Shown: piece after piece, positions 8,063 to 17,129 of the stretch
How the letters are laid out: the number at the start of each line of letters is the position of its first letter
Numbering within the stretch: the first letter of the stretch is position 1
Source of the DNA: Marivibrio halodurans
GTDB lineage: Bacteria; Pseudomonadota; Alphaproteobacteria; UBA8366; Aestuariispiraceae
Assembly (NCBI RefSeq): GCF_017963645.1
Contig: NZ_JAGMWN010000003.1
Location: forward strand, 62,001-126,000
DNA length: 64,000 nucleotides
Direction: 5' to 3'
Position numbers and translations under genes: made by a program
Notes under the pieces: generated by a model
What the model was told of the DNA's origin: nothing
The model's input: only the letters and a program-made list of their open reading frames with translations
The model's database searches: none

Positions 8063-9658
8063 TCAGTTGAAGGTCATGTACTTGAAGTGCGGCTGATCCT
8101 CGGGCTGCACGTCGAAGGCGACATTATCCTTCATGCCCCAGTTCAGCACCTGATGGTGGATCGGCAGATAGATGCGATCCTCCTGCAACTGCGCCCAGAT
8201 CTCGGCGATCGTGGCATCGCGCGCCGCAAGATCGGTCTGGGACGCGAGCGAGACGATCTTCTCGTCCAGCTCCGGATTGGAATAGCGCGTGCCGTTCCAG
8301 CTCCCCAACTCGTCGGTCTTGGTGTGGACCAGGAAGTTGAAGATGTACTCGCTATCGAAGGTCGGCACGCCCCAGCCCAGCATGTAGAAATCCGTCTCCC
8401 ACTTGCTGATCAGCGGGAAATGCTGCGCCTTCGGCTTGGCGTCGAGGGCGACGTCGATGCCGATCTGACCCAGCATGCCGACGGCGGCCTGACAGATCGC
8501 CTCGTCGTTGATGTAGCGATCGTTCGGGCAGTTCAGCGTGACCGAGAAGCCGTCGCCATAGCCGGCCTCCGCCATCAGGGCCTTGGCCTGCTCCACATCG
8601 TGCGCGGGGTATTCGTCGAGTTCCTCGGTCCAGCCGTTGACGAACGGGGGCATGATGACGCCGGCGGGGATCGACTGCTCGCGCATCACGACCTGACGGA
8701 TGGCCTCGCGATTGATCGCCATGTTCATGGCACGGCGCACGCGCACGTCGGCGAAGGGATTCGCGCCCTCGACATTGTCGCTCGTCAGATCGTCGCCGCC
8801 GACATTGAGGCCGAAGAAGATCGTGCGGTTCTGCGGGGCGGTGACGACCTTGAGGCCATCCTGCTCGCCGACGCGGCCCAGATCCTGGACCGGCACGTCC
8901 TGGATGAAGTCCACCTCGCCCGACAGCAACGCCGCGACGCGGGTCGCCGCCGACTGGATCGGGGTATAGACGATCTCCGTGACCTCCAGCGGGAAGCTAT
9001 CCTTGCCCCAATAATCCGGGTTCGCCTTGAGGACGGTTCGCTCGTCCGGCGTGCGGCTTTCCAGCATGTAGGCGCCGGTGCCGTTGGCGTTCCGCACGGC
9101 ATAGTTCTCGCCGCCGGCGGCGAAGTCCTGCGGATCGGCCGCGTCGTTCTCCGTCGTCCAGCCTTCATCCATGATGAAGAGGTTGGTCAGGTTGTTCGGC
9201 AGCAGCGGGTTCGGCCCGTCGGTCACGAAATCGACCGTCAGATCGTCGACCTTCCTCACCTCGGCGATCGAGTTGAGAAGCTCCTTCATGCCCGAGGTCG
9301 GCTTCATCGCCCGTTCGATCGAGAAGACGACGTCATCGGCCGTGAAGGTCTCGCCACCGTGGAACGTCACCCCCTCGCGCAGCGTGAAGCGCCAGACCGA
9401 GGGGTCATCGGTCGGCGCCCATTCCGTCGCCAGCGCCGGAACGACCTTGCCCTCCATGTCGCGATGAAGCAGCGGCTCGTAAATCTGATGAGAGAGGGTG
9501 TGCGTCGGCCCCTCGTTCTGCGCGTGCGGATCGAGCGTCAGCGAATCGCCCGCGCGCGCCCAGCGCAGCGTCTCCGCCTCGGCCGTGCCCGGCCCCGTCA
9601 GGCCCCAGGACGAGACCGCGACGCCGGCCGCGAGGGCCAGTGCCATAGACTTCTTCAT
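8063..9658 (-). CDS. Peptide-type ABC transporter substrate-binding protein
   Basis: A 531-residue periplasmic binding protein of the extracellular solute-binding family 5 (DppA/OppA). Signal peptide of about 28 residues (MKKSMALALAAGVAVSSWG...), then ETLRWARAGDSLTLDPH and the family segment VWRFTLREGVTFHGGETFTADDV. First gene of the minus-strand importer operon; AAAGGGGAT ribosome-binding site precedes the ATG. The ligand may be a dipeptide, oligopeptide or another amphipathic solute; sequence alone does not decide. Confidence 0.95.
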   Translation of the reverse strand: MKKSMALALAAGVAVSSWGLTGPGTAEAETLRWARAGDSLTLDPHAQNEGPTHTLSHQIYEPLLHRDMEGKVVPALATEWAPTDDPSVWRFTLREGVTFHGGETFTADDVVFSIERAMKPTSGMKELLNSIAEVRKVDDLTVDFVTDGPNPLLPNNLTNLFIMDEGWTTENDAADPQDFAAGGENYAVRNANGTGAYMLESRTPDERTVLKANPDYWGKDSFPLEVTEIVYTPIQSAATRVAALLSGEVDFIQDVPVQDLGRVGEQDGLKVVTAPQNRTIFFGLNVGGDDLTSDNVEGANPFADVRVRRAMNMAINREAIRQVVMREQSIPAGVIMPPFVNGWTEELDEYPAHDVEQAKALMAEAGYGDGFSVTLNCPNDRYINDEAICQAAVGMLGQIGIDVALDAKPKAQHFPLISKWETDFYMLGWGVPTFDSEYIFNFLVHTKTDELGSWNGTRYSNPELDEKIVSLASQTDLAARDATIAEIWAQLQEDRIYLPIHHQVLNWGMKDNVAFDVQPEDQPHFKYMTFN

Positions 9659-9895
9659 GATATCCCCTTTCCCTGTTTCGTCAGAGGGTTATTGTAACCT
9701 CTTCAACATCCCTACCAACCCCGCGGCCATTTAGCGGGGTGGCGCCCATCCGGATCTCATTGCCCTGGACCGGAAACTGGGCATCGGTTGGCCCCATTAA
9801 AACGAAAAGGAGGCCGGTTCGTCACTCACTTTCGCGCGAGACGGATGGGGAAAGTACCGATAGGGCGTAGGGGAAAGGAGAGAATGGCGGGAAAA

Positions 9896-9973
9896 TGGGG
9901 TGGCTGATCGGGTTCGAACCGACGACCTCCTGGACCACAACCAGGCGCTCTAACCAACTGAGCTACAGCCACC
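9896..9973 (-). tRNA. tRNA-His (anticodon GTG)
   Basis: The minus strand reads as a complete cloverleaf: acceptor GTGGCTG pairing with CAGCCAC, D-arm AGCTCAGTTGGTTAGAGC, anticodon arm CCTGGTTGTGGTCCAGG with GTG anticodon, T-arm with GGTTCGAACCC, and an encoded CCA end. A genomically encoded extra 5' G (position -1) faces the C73 discriminator, the identity element for histidyl-tRNA synthetase. Confidence 0.97.
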
Positions 9974-10143
9974 ACGATGAAGGCGCCGCCCCTGACCGGG
10001 CCGGGCGGGAGCGCTTCTACGCCGTTCGTTTGCGAGCGTCAAGCATCGCTCGTTCACGCGCCCCTCACAGCGGACACGCTCTTGCCGAATCCCGCGCGAG
10101 CGCCTAACCAAACGGGAATAAATCCGAGGATCGGGAGGCCGAG

Positions 10144-11331
10144 ATGCTGAAAACCGCCGCGAACCTGCAGAACCTGGGCACGGAAACCGCCTTCGACGTG
10201 CTGGCCCGCGCCGCGCGGTTGGATCAAGCCCGGCGCGCCAAGGGCGAGGCGCCGGTGATCAATCTGGGCATCGGCCAGCCGGATTTCCCGACGCCGGCGC
10301 ATATCGTGGAGACGGCGGTGAAGGCGCTACGCGACGGCCATCACGGCTATACCCCGGCGCAAGGCATCCCGGCGCTGCGCGAGGCGGTGGCCGCCGACCT
10401 GAATGCCCGCCATTCGGTCGAGGTCGACCCGGAGCGCGTCGTCGTCGTGCCCGGCGGCAAGCCCACCATGTTCTTCGCGATCCTGATGTTCGGCGAGCCG
10501 GGGGCGGAGATCATCTATCCCGATCCGGGCTTCCCGATCTATCGATCCGCCATCGAATATTCCGGCGCGAAGGCCGTGCCCCTGCCGCTGCTGGAGGAGA
10601 ACGCCTTCGCCTTCCGCGCCGATGACGTGATCGCCCGGATGACGGAGCGCACGCGACTCGTCATCGTCAATTCCCCGGCCAACCCGACCGGCGGCGTCAC
10701 CCCGGCCGAGGAGATGGACAAGCTCGCCGCCGCGCTGGCGGAGCGCCCGGACGTCGCCATCCTGTCCGACGAGATCTATTCGACCATGCTCTATGACGGG
10801 CGGGAACACCGCTCGATCCTGAGCTATCCCGCATTGAAGGATCAGGCGATCATGCTCGACGGCTGGTCGAAACGCTATGCCATGACGGGATGGCGCCTCG
10901 GCTATGCCGTCTGGCCGGAGGCATTGGTCGAAAGCGTCGTGCGGCTGTGCGTCAATGATCATTCCTGCGTCAACGCGCCGACCCAGTTCGCCGGGATCGC
11001 CGCGCTGGAGGGACCACAGGACGCGGTGCAGGAGATGCTGACCGCCTTCGACGCACGCCGCCGCGTGATCCTGGAGCGCCTCAACGCCCTGCCCGGTTTC
11101 CGATGCGTGGAGCCCGGCGGCGCCTTCTATGCCTTCCCCAATATCGAGGGCACGGGCCTGACCGCCAAGCAGGCCCAGGATCGCCTGCTGGAGGAGGCCG
11201 GCGTCGCCGCCATCGCGGGGCCGAGCTTCGGCGTTCATGCGGAGGGCTATCTGCGCTTCTCCTACGCCAATTCGACCGAGAATATCGAGGAGGCGATGAC
11301 GCGCATCGGCGCGCTGCTGGAAACCCTCTGA
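10144..11331 (+). CDS. Pyridoxal-phosphate aminotransferase, class I/II
   Basis: A 395-residue aspartate-aminotransferase-fold enzyme. Visible motifs: INLGIGQPDFPTP near the N-terminus, NSPANPTGGV with the PLP-contacting Asn, ILSDEIYS, and the Schiff-base lysine in DGWSKRYAMTGWRLGY, with the substrate-binding Arg near the C-terminus (LRFSYA). GGGAGG precedes the ATG. The substrate is not assigned; relatives include aspartate, aromatic and methionine-type transaminases. It stands alone between tRNA-His and the convergent AmmeMemoRadiSam B-A gene. Confidence 0.93.
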   Translation: MLKTAANLQNLGTETAFDVLARAARLDQARRAKGEAPVINLGIGQPDFPTPAHIVETAVKALRDGHHGYTPAQGIPALREAVAADLNARHSVEVDPERVVVVPGGKPTMFFAILMFGEPGAEIIYPDPGFPIYRSAIEYSGAKAVPLPLLEENAFAFRADDVIARMTERTRLVIVNSPANPTGGVTPAEEMDKLAAALAERPDVAILSDEIYSTMLYDGREHRSILSYPALKDQAIMLDGWSKRYAMTGWRLGYAVWPEALVESVVRLCVNDHSCVNAPTQFAGIAALEGPQDAVQEMLTAFDARRRVILERLNALPGFRCVEPGGAFYAFPNIEGTGLTAKQAQDRLLEEAGVAAIAGPSFGVHAEGYLRFSYANSTENIEEAMTRIGALLETL

Positions 11332-11365
11332 CACACGCCCCGAATAGCCACCGGCGGGGTCCGGG

Positions 11366-12820
11366 TCAGGAGGCGCCGCCCTCCGGCGCCGCCCGCCGCG
11401 CAATCTTCGTCACGGAATAGCGCCACGCCTTCATCGTCGGTGACCAGTGGTCGGGGGCGAGGCCCGCCTTGCGCTTCAACTGGGCGAGGAATTGGGCGGG
11501 CTCCGGGATCTGCTCCCACACCTGCGGCAGGAAGGTCGCGCGGCGCCTGCCGTCCTGGATGATGAGGCCGTCCCGTCCGGGCCTCAGGGCCGCGATCAGG
11601 TCGGCCTCCTTCTCCAGTCCCGTAATCTCCGCCGCCGGGGAAAGCAGCGAGATCGAGCAGGAGAGCGCCCCCCGCTCCGCCTTCGTGACCGGCGGGAAGC
11701 GCGGGTCCTTGAAGGCGGCGGCGTGGGCGTTCTTGACCAGATCCTCGATCAACGGCCGGTGCGCCTCCAGGCTGCCGATGCAACCGCGCAACCGCCCCCC
11801 TTTCTCGACCGTCACGAAGGTCGCGCCGGGCGCGCGCAGTTCGGGCGCGAAACTCGCCACATCGACCGCCGGCGCCTTGCCGGTTTCCAGCGTCCGGTCG
11901 ATCACCGCATCGACGATGTTCAAAAGCCGAACGCCTTGCGTGCGGCCGATCTCCGCCATCGTCTTCGTTTCCGTGGGCGTGGCCGCGCCGTCGCTCAGGG
12001 CCCAGGCGCCATAGCCGACCACCCTGTCCTTCGGCCCCTTGGTATCGCCGGAGGAGCAGAGCCCCACCCGCTCGATCCCCATGCCCCGGCGGCGCGCGAG
12101 GTCGAGCAACCCGGAAACCGGCACCCGGCCGCACGCCTGCTCCCGCCCGATCGATCGCCAGTCCAGCGCCTCGATCGCGGCGGCGGTCCGGCCGTCGAGG
12201 TCCCGCGCGGTTTCATAGTCCAGATAGTGGCTGAGGTCGCTGGAGATCACGATCCGCGTCTCCGGTCCGCCCCACAGGGCCTCCAGCACCGCCGCCACCG
12301 CCGCAGCATCGGCACGGCCGACCGCGAAGGGGGCAAGCGTGAAGCCCTTCGGCAACAGCCGTTGCAGGAAGGGAAGATGGACTTCCAGGCTGTGCTCCTG
12401 GGCATGGGCCGGATCGGAGACGGTGACCTGCGGCAATGCAGCCACCGCGTCCAACTGCGCCCTGGCCAACGGCACGGGGCCGAGCGGCGTCTCCCAGGCC
12501 CGCGCCGAACTGGTGGCCAGCCCTTCGACCGACACCCGGTGACAGGGGCCGAGCAGGACGATCCGCTCGATCTCCCCCGCCGCCGGCTGAAGACGCTTAT
12601 AAGCCGCCGCCGCCAGCGCGCCGGAATAGACATAGCCCGCATGCGGCGCGATGATCGCCTTCGGCGCGGGGCCGGTAGGCGCCGGGGCCTCCGCCAGCAT
12701 CCGGTCCAGCATCGCGGCCAGCGCCGTCGGCTCCTTCGGATAGAACATCCCGGCGACGGCGGCCGGACGGATCGACGGCGCGTCGGGGTTTTCCGAGTCC
12801 GGGGCGCGGAGCTGGGTCAT
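11366..12820 (-). CDS. Fused AmmeMemoRadiSam system protein B and A
   Basis: A 484-residue fusion. Residues about 15-275 are a MEMO1-like domain with APHAGYVYSG (H60), LLGPCH (H94), EHSLEVHLPFL, SSDLSHY and GLCSSGDTKG (C255), so the His/His/Cys site is intact. Residues about 295-475 are an AMMECR1-like domain with the hallmark LRGCIGSL and AAFKDPRFPPV. The family usually has these as separate proteins encoded near a radical SAM enzyme; that partner is divergent, 114 bases away. Start at 12820 is the first Met before the MEMO domain. Biochemical role of the system is not established to my knowledge. Confidence 0.92.
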   Translation of the reverse strand: MTQLRAPDSENPDAPSIRPAAVAGMFYPKEPTALAAMLDRMLAEAPAPTGPAPKAIIAPHAGYVYSGALAAAAYKRLQPAAGEIERIVLLGPCHRVSVEGLATSSARAWETPLGPVPLARAQLDAVAALPQVTVSDPAHAQEHSLEVHLPFLQRLLPKGFTLAPFAVGRADAAAVAAVLEALWGGPETRIVISSDLSHYLDYETARDLDGRTAAAIEALDWRSIGREQACGRVPVSGLLDLARRRGMGIERVGLCSSGDTKGPKDRVVGYGAWALSDGAATPTETKTMAEIGRTQGVRLLNIVDAVIDRTLETGKAPAVDVASFAPELRAPGATFVTVEKGGRLRGCIGSLEAHRPLIEDLVKNAHAAAFKDPRFPPVTKAERGALSCSISLLSPAAEITGLEKEADLIAALRPGRDGLIIQDGRRRATFLPQVWEQIPEPAQFLAQLKRKAGLAPDHWSPTMKAWRYSVTKIARRAAPEGGAS

Positions 12821-12934
12821 CGCGGGCCTCCTCCTGTCAGCGGGCCTCTTTCCATGATATCGTATGAAGCGTCCCGAATGCGAGGGGCCTCCATTAAGAG
12901 CGGCCCCGCACGCGAGCGACCGGCGAGGCAGGCG

Positions 12935-14092
12935 ATGTCCGATCAAGCGGTCATTCTACCCGACGAGGCGATAGAGGGCGTTCCGGCGCGCCACTGGCAG
13001 TGGCTGGCGGACGGGCGCATTCAATGCGACGTCTGCCCGCGCGAATGCAAACTGAAGGAAGGCCAACGGGGTCTGTGCTTCGTCCGGGCGCGGACTGGCG
13101 ACCGCCTTGTTCTAACAACTTACGGAAGGTCTTCCGGATACTGCATTGACCCTATTGAGAAAAAGCCTCTCAATCATTTCCTTCCCGGCACCCCGGTTTT
13201 GAGCTTCGGGACGGCGGGCTGCAATCTCACCTGCAAGTTCTGTCAGAATTGGGACATCTCCAAGAGCCGGAAGATGGACAGACTGATGGACCAGGCCCCG
13301 CCGGAAGCGATCGCGGAGGCCGCGCGGCGAACCGGCTGCCGATCCGTCGCCTATACCTACAACGATCCGGTGATCTTCCTGGAATATGCGACGGATGTCG
13401 CGGCGGCCTGCCGCGCGCGGGGAATCAAGAACGTCGCGGTCAGCGCCGGTTACGTGAAGGAGGCCGCGCGGGAGGATTTCTTCGGCGCCATGGACGCGGC
13501 CAATATCGACCTCAAGGGCTTCACGGAGGATTTCTATCGCAAGCTCTGCACCGGGCAGCTCGGCAATGTGCTGGAAACCGTAGACTGGCTCGTCAACGAA
13601 ACCGATGTGTGGGTCGAACTGACGACGCTGCTGATCCCGGGCGAGAACGATTCCGAAGCCGAATTGGAGGCGCTGTGCCAATGGGTGATGGAGCGCCTCG
13701 GCCCCGACGTACCGATTCACTTCACCGCCTTCCACCCGGATTACCGCATGCGGGACAAGGAGCGCACGCCGGCCGAAACCCTGTTCCGCGCCCACCGCAT
13801 CGCCCGGAGCGCGGGCATTCACCATGCCTATACCGGCAACATCCATCACGAGCCGACGGCGACCACCTATTGCCCCTGCTGCGAGGCGCCGGTGATCGGG
13901 CGCGACTGGCACCAACTGACCCGGTGGGCCATCGGTCAGGGCGGCCATTGCACCAATTGCGGCACCGCGATCGCCGGCCATTTCGAAGCCCGGCCCGGCA
14001 CATGGGGGCGCAAGCGCAAGCCGATCCGCCTCGGCGATTTCGCGCTTGTCCCGGACGCGCGCCCGCGGCGGCCGTCCCAGCCCTCCCGCTAG
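12935..14092 (+). CDS. amrS: AmmeMemoRadiSam system radical SAM enzyme
   Basis: A 385-residue PflA-like radical SAM protein. The [4Fe-4S] motif is CNLTCKFC (C96, C100, C103). An N-terminal cysteine cluster CDVCPREC (C31, C34, C38) plus C48, and a C-terminal zinc-ribbon-like pair (YCPCC and HCTNC) are characteristic of this family. The open frame extends about 500 codons upstream, but that part is antisense to the fused B-A gene; ATG at 12935 matches the family N-terminus. It forms a divergent pair with the B-A fusion, giving a complete three-component system in two genes. Confidence 0.93.
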   Translation: MSDQAVILPDEAIEGVPARHWQWLADGRIQCDVCPRECKLKEGQRGLCFVRARTGDRLVLTTYGRSSGYCIDPIEKKPLNHFLPGTPVLSFGTAGCNLTCKFCQNWDISKSRKMDRLMDQAPPEAIAEAARRTGCRSVAYTYNDPVIFLEYATDVAAACRARGIKNVAVSAGYVKEAAREDFFGAMDAANIDLKGFTEDFYRKLCTGQLGNVLETVDWLVNETDVWVELTTLLIPGENDSEAELEALCQWVMERLGPDVPIHFTAFHPDYRMRDKERTPAETLFRAHRIARSAGIHHAYTGNIHHEPTATTYCPCCEAPVIGRDWHQLTRWAIGQGGHCTNCGTAIAGHFEARPGTWGRKRKPIRLGDFALVPDARPRRPSQPSR

Positions 14093-14111
14093 GCGGCCTC
14101 GCCCGCGACGC

Positions 14112-14435
14112 CTATTCCCGGGCGCTGGGCGGCGGATCGATCGCCTCCGGGCCGATCAGCGTCCAGGTTTGAAGCTCCCGCCCCTTGGTCCAGGGATCGA
14201 CGGTCCCCCGAAAATCGGCGAAATAGCCGGTCGCGCGATGCGCCTCGACCGCCTTTTCGTCGGTATAGACCTCATAGAGATGGAAGCGTGTCTCGTCCTC
14301 CGGATCGGTGGCCACGTCGAAACGCAGGCACCCCGGCTCGTTCGCCAGCGATTGGGCCGCCTGCCCCAAGACGGCGGCGCGGAAGGCCTCCACCCGGGAC
14401 GATTCCACGGTGAAGACGACGGACAAGACGATCAT
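14112..14435 (-). CDS. Antibiotic biosynthesis monooxygenase (ABM) domain protein
   Basis: A 107-residue ferredoxin-like alpha-beta barrel protein of the ABM/YgiN/LsrG type. MIVLSVVFTVESSRVEAF gives the first strand and helix, followed by EPGCLRFDVATD and FHLYEVYTDEKAVEAHRAT, the usual conserved stretch with the His. Members are cofactor-free oxygenases or isomerases acting on quinones or signal molecules; the substrate here is unknown. Convergent with the radical SAM gene. Confidence 0.88.
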   Translation of the reverse strand: MIVLSVVFTVESSRVEAFRAAVLGQAAQSLANEPGCLRFDVATDPEDETRFHLYEVYTDEKAVEAHRATGYFADFRGTVDPWTKGRELQTWTLIGPEAIDPPPSARE

Positions 14436-14542
14436 GAACGGGCTCCCTCATTTTCCGGTTGGCGCGCGTGGCTGGTCGGATCGCGAGTCTATCAGTCTTC
14501 ATCCTGGAATCGAGGGCCGCTTGCCCCGATACTGACCCCGCC

Positions 14543-15325
14543 ATGTCGACCGATTTCACCCATGCCCTGGTTCGCACCCCGCCCGCACGCGTCGCGGACG
14601 GCTTACGCGCCGTCGATCACGGCGCGCCGGACCCGGCCGCCCTGATGGCGGAGCACGCGGCCTATGTCGCGGCCCTGCGCCGGGCCGGCCTCGATGTCGA
14701 GATCCTGCCGCCGCTCGACGACCTGCCCGACAGTCTCTTCCTGGAGGACCCGGCGCTGGTGTTCGAGACGGGCGCCATCCTGCTGCGCCCCGGCGCGCCC
14801 AGCCGCTTCGCGGAGGCGGAGGCGCTGGCCCCGGTGCTGGAAAACCGGTTCGCGCCGACGACCCGCCTGCCCGGCCCCGGCCATGTGGACGGCGGCGATG
14901 TACTGCGGCTCGGCGATCGCGTCATGATCGGCCTGTCGGACAGGACCGACCGGGCGGGCGCGGAGGCGCTGGTCGCCGCGCTCGACCGCCTGGGCCTCGT
15001 AGGCGAGATCGTGCGCACGCCGGAGGATGTGCTGCATTTCAAGTCGGACTGCGCGCCGTTGGGCCCGGAGCGGGTGTTGAGCACGGCGCGCCTGGCCGCC
15101 TCCGGCGTTTTCCGGGGCCTCGATGTCCTGACAGTGCCGGAGGGGGAGGAGCCGGCGGCGAACGCGCTTCGCCTCAACGGGACGATCCTGGTGGCCGAGG
15201 GCTTTCCGCGCACGGCCGATCTATTGGCCGGCACCGGCTGCGCGGTCGAGATACTGGCGGTGGCGGAAATGGCGAAGCTGGATGCCGGTCTTTCCTGCCT
15301 GTCGCTGCGCTGGCGGAATAGTTGA
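14543..15325 (+). CDS. Dimethylarginine dimethylaminohydrolase family protein
   Basis: A 260-residue guanidino-group-modifying enzyme. Catalytic His114 is in LPGPGHVDGGDVL, the acidic residues in FLEDPALV (E68/D69), and the nucleophile is Cys252 in LDAGLSCLSLRW. Such enzymes hydrolyse N-omega-methylated arginines to citrulline plus methylamines. The ATG at 14543 begins MSTDFTHALVRTPP, the family N-terminus. No other methylarginine or citrulline genes are adjacent. Arginine deiminase-type activity on related substrates is an alternative. Confidence 0.9.
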   Translation: MSTDFTHALVRTPPARVADGLRAVDHGAPDPAALMAEHAAYVAALRRAGLDVEILPPLDDLPDSLFLEDPALVFETGAILLRPGAPSRFAEAEALAPVLENRFAPTTRLPGPGHVDGGDVLRLGDRVMIGLSDRTDRAGAEALVAALDRLGLVGEIVRTPEDVLHFKSDCAPLGPERVLSTARLAASGVFRGLDVLTVPEGEEPAANALRLNGTILVAEGFPRTADLLAGTGCAVEILAVAEMAKLDAGLSCLSLRWRNS

Positions 15326-15363
15326 ACGGCGCCCGTTCTTTCAGCCCCTCCGGCCCTCCTCTC

Positions 15364-16098
15364 TCAGAACAACGACATCTGCCCGCGCGTATCGGTTGGC
15401 GGCGCGCGGTCTAGCTCGATCGGCTCCAGAAGGCCGGCATCGTCGTTACGCACGTCGTTGAGCCCGCGGTCGACGGGGAAGAACTCCAGCATCCGGCCGC
15501 CCGCATAGGGGGTCAGCAATGCCTCCGCCTCCCCCTGCCCGCCGCCGAGCCAGGTGTCGAACGCCGCCGGGTCCAGGATCACCGGCATGCGGTGATGCAG
15601 TTCCGCGATCGCGGGCGCCGCATCGGTTGTGACGATGGCGCAGGTCTCCAACTCGCTGCCGTCGGCGCCCTGCCACCGCTCCCACAGGCCGGCGAAGGCG
15701 AAGGGACCACCGTCGGCGAAACGGATTCGGAAAGGCTGCTTGCCGCCCTTCATCGTCTTCCATTCATAGAACCCATCGGCGGGGAGAAGACAGCGCCGGC
15801 GCTGGAACGCCTTCTTGAAGGCGGGCTTCTCGCGCACGGTCTCGGCGCGGGCATTGATCATCTTGGACGCGATGCTCGTATCCTTTGCCCAACCCGGCAC
15901 CAATCCCCAGCGCTGGATCGCCGCGCGCGGCCCGCCCTCATAGGCATCCTGGTCGCGCAGCCCGTCGCCACGCAGAACCGCCAGCACCGCCTGCGCCGGC
16001 GCGATATTATAGCGTGGCGGCAGATTCGGCAGTTCCTTGAACCCGAACAACTCGCGCAAGCCGTCGACCGGCGTTTTCAGGGAATAGCGTCCGCACAT
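15364..16098 (-). CDS. yedK: SOS response-associated peptidase family protein (YedK/HMCES)
   Basis: A 244-residue SRAP-domain protein starting MCGRYSL; Cys2 becomes the N-terminal nucleophile after Met removal. Asn31 in PPRYNIAPAQ, Glu in INARAETVREKPAFK and His in ELHHRMPVIL complete the active site. The family forms thiazolidine crosslinks with abasic sites in single-stranded DNA to protect them. It lies head-to-tail with a CDP-alcohol phosphatidyltransferase gene 6 bases upstream, so the two are probably co-transcribed although functionally unrelated. Confidence 0.94.
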   Translation of the reverse strand: MCGRYSLKTPVDGLRELFGFKELPNLPPRYNIAPAQAVLAVLRGDGLRDQDAYEGGPRAAIQRWGLVPGWAKDTSIASKMINARAETVREKPAFKKAFQRRRCLLPADGFYEWKTMKGGKQPFRIRFADGGPFAFAGLWERWQGADGSELETCAIVTTDAAPAIAELHHRMPVILDPAAFDTWLGGGQGEAEALLTPYAGGRMLEFFPVDRGLNDVRNDDAGLLEPIELDRAPPTDTRGQMSLF

Positions 16099-16104
16099 CG
16101 TCCT

Positions 16105-16779
16105 TCATCCATCCCGTCTTCCCGGGCCGCCGGCCCCGCTGCCCCCGCCCCTGGCGTCGCCCCCATCATCCGGATCGCGAAAATGCCGCCGGGCCATCGC
16201 CACCCGACCCACGACCGTCGCGGCGCACAATAGCGCGTAGCCATAGGCGATCCAGGGAAAATACCGGGGCATAAGGCAGGCCGCCAGGAAGACGAGGATC
16301 GTCTCCGTCCCCTCCGCCAAGCCGCCCAGGTAATAGAAGCTCTTGCGCCCCCGCGCGCGCGTGGAAAGTCCCCGCTTCGCCGCGATCGTCGCGAAGGCGA
16401 GGAAAGCCGAGGCCGTGCCCATGAAGGCGAGGAGCAGCACGGCCGCCGGCAACGCGTTGCGCGCCGGGTCGGCCAGCGCGAAGCCGACCGGCACGGCCGC
16501 GTAGAAGACGAAATCGGAGACGATGTCGAGATAGCCGCCGAAATCCGTCAGCCGCGTGTGCCGCGCGACCGCCCCATCCAGCCCGTCGGCCAGACGGTTC
16601 AGGAGAATCAGGACGAGCGCGATGGCGAATTCGCCCGCGCCCAAGGCCCAGACGGCACCCGCGCCCGGAACCAGACCGGCGAGCGTCACCCAGTCCGCGG
16701 AAACCCCGAGACGCGCCAGGATCGCCCCGGCCCGGTCGAGCGGGGGATCGATCAGCCTGCGCGCCGCGCTGTCCAACAT
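16105..16779 (-). CDS. CDP-alcohol phosphatidyltransferase family protein
   Basis: A 224-residue membrane enzyme with about six hydrophobic segments. The CDP-alcohol transferase signature runs from D65: DGLDGAVAR, then G81, D85 and D89, binding the metal and CDP headgroup. It should transfer a phosphatidyl group from CDP-diacylglycerol to an alcohol such as glycerol phosphate, serine or inositol; the alcohol cannot be assigned. The last residues before the stop are Gly/Arg-rich. Confidence 0.88.
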   Translation of the reverse strand: MLDSAARRLIDPPLDRAGAILARLGVSADWVTLAGLVPGAGAVWALGAGEFAIALVLILLNRLADGLDGAVARHTRLTDFGGYLDIVSDFVFYAAVPVGFALADPARNALPAAVLLLAFMGTASAFLAFATIAAKRGLSTRARGRKSFYYLGGLAEGTETILVFLAACLMPRYFPWIAYGYALLCAATVVGRVAMARRHFRDPDDGGDARGGGSGAGGPGRRDG

Positions 16780-16917
16780 CGGTCCTGTTGACCCTCCGTA
16801 TGGGAGCCGTTACCCGCCACTCTGCCCTGGCCGGGGCCGCCGCGCATCCATGATCCCACGCCCGACGCGTCCGATTGTGGCGAAACCGGGACATCTTCCT
16901 TTGACGGGGAAAGGGCT

Positions 16918-16963
16918 TCGCTATATCTTGGTGCTCGCTGACCCGGTGACACGATATATGGTG
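16918..16963 (+). promoter_or_regulatory. Two NrdR boxes upstream of nrdAB
   Basis: Two imperfect palindromes resembling the NrdR operator (consensus about ACACWATATCTWGTGT) lie at 16918-16933 (TCGCTATATCTTGGTG) and 16948-16963 (GACACGATATATGGTG). The matching GGTGC ends are exactly 30 bases apart, about three helical turns, the spacing expected for cooperative NrdR binding. NrdR represses ribonucleotide reductase genes when nucleotides are plentiful. Confidence 0.8.
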
Positions 16964-17088
16964 CTCATATGGTGTTAATCCACAGTCACCGGGGCGATAG
17001 CGACCTGTGGAAGTCGGGGACAAATTTCTCGCGCGACCGGCATGTCCCGAGTTGGGAGGCCGTCGACGGTGGGGCCGCGAGGAACCCC

Positions 17089-17097
17089 TGTGGATAA
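17089..17097 (-). promoter_or_regulatory. DnaA box in the nrd leader
   Basis: TGTGGATAA on the plus strand is the exact complement of the DnaA consensus TTATCCACA. A second near-match, TAATCCACA (one mismatch), lies at 16976-16984, just after the NrdR boxes. DnaA sites are known to regulate nrdAB in other bacteria. The rest of the 16780-17129 gap holds no gene that I can see. Confidence 0.6.
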
Positions 17098-17129
17098 GTG
17101 CCGAATAGTCGGCGAACAAGTGAACGAGC

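Noticed and set aside
11447-14092. An apparent 881-residue protein ending in the radical SAM enzyme
   Set aside because: The first 496 codons are antisense to the B-A fusion gene; the real gene starts at 12935.
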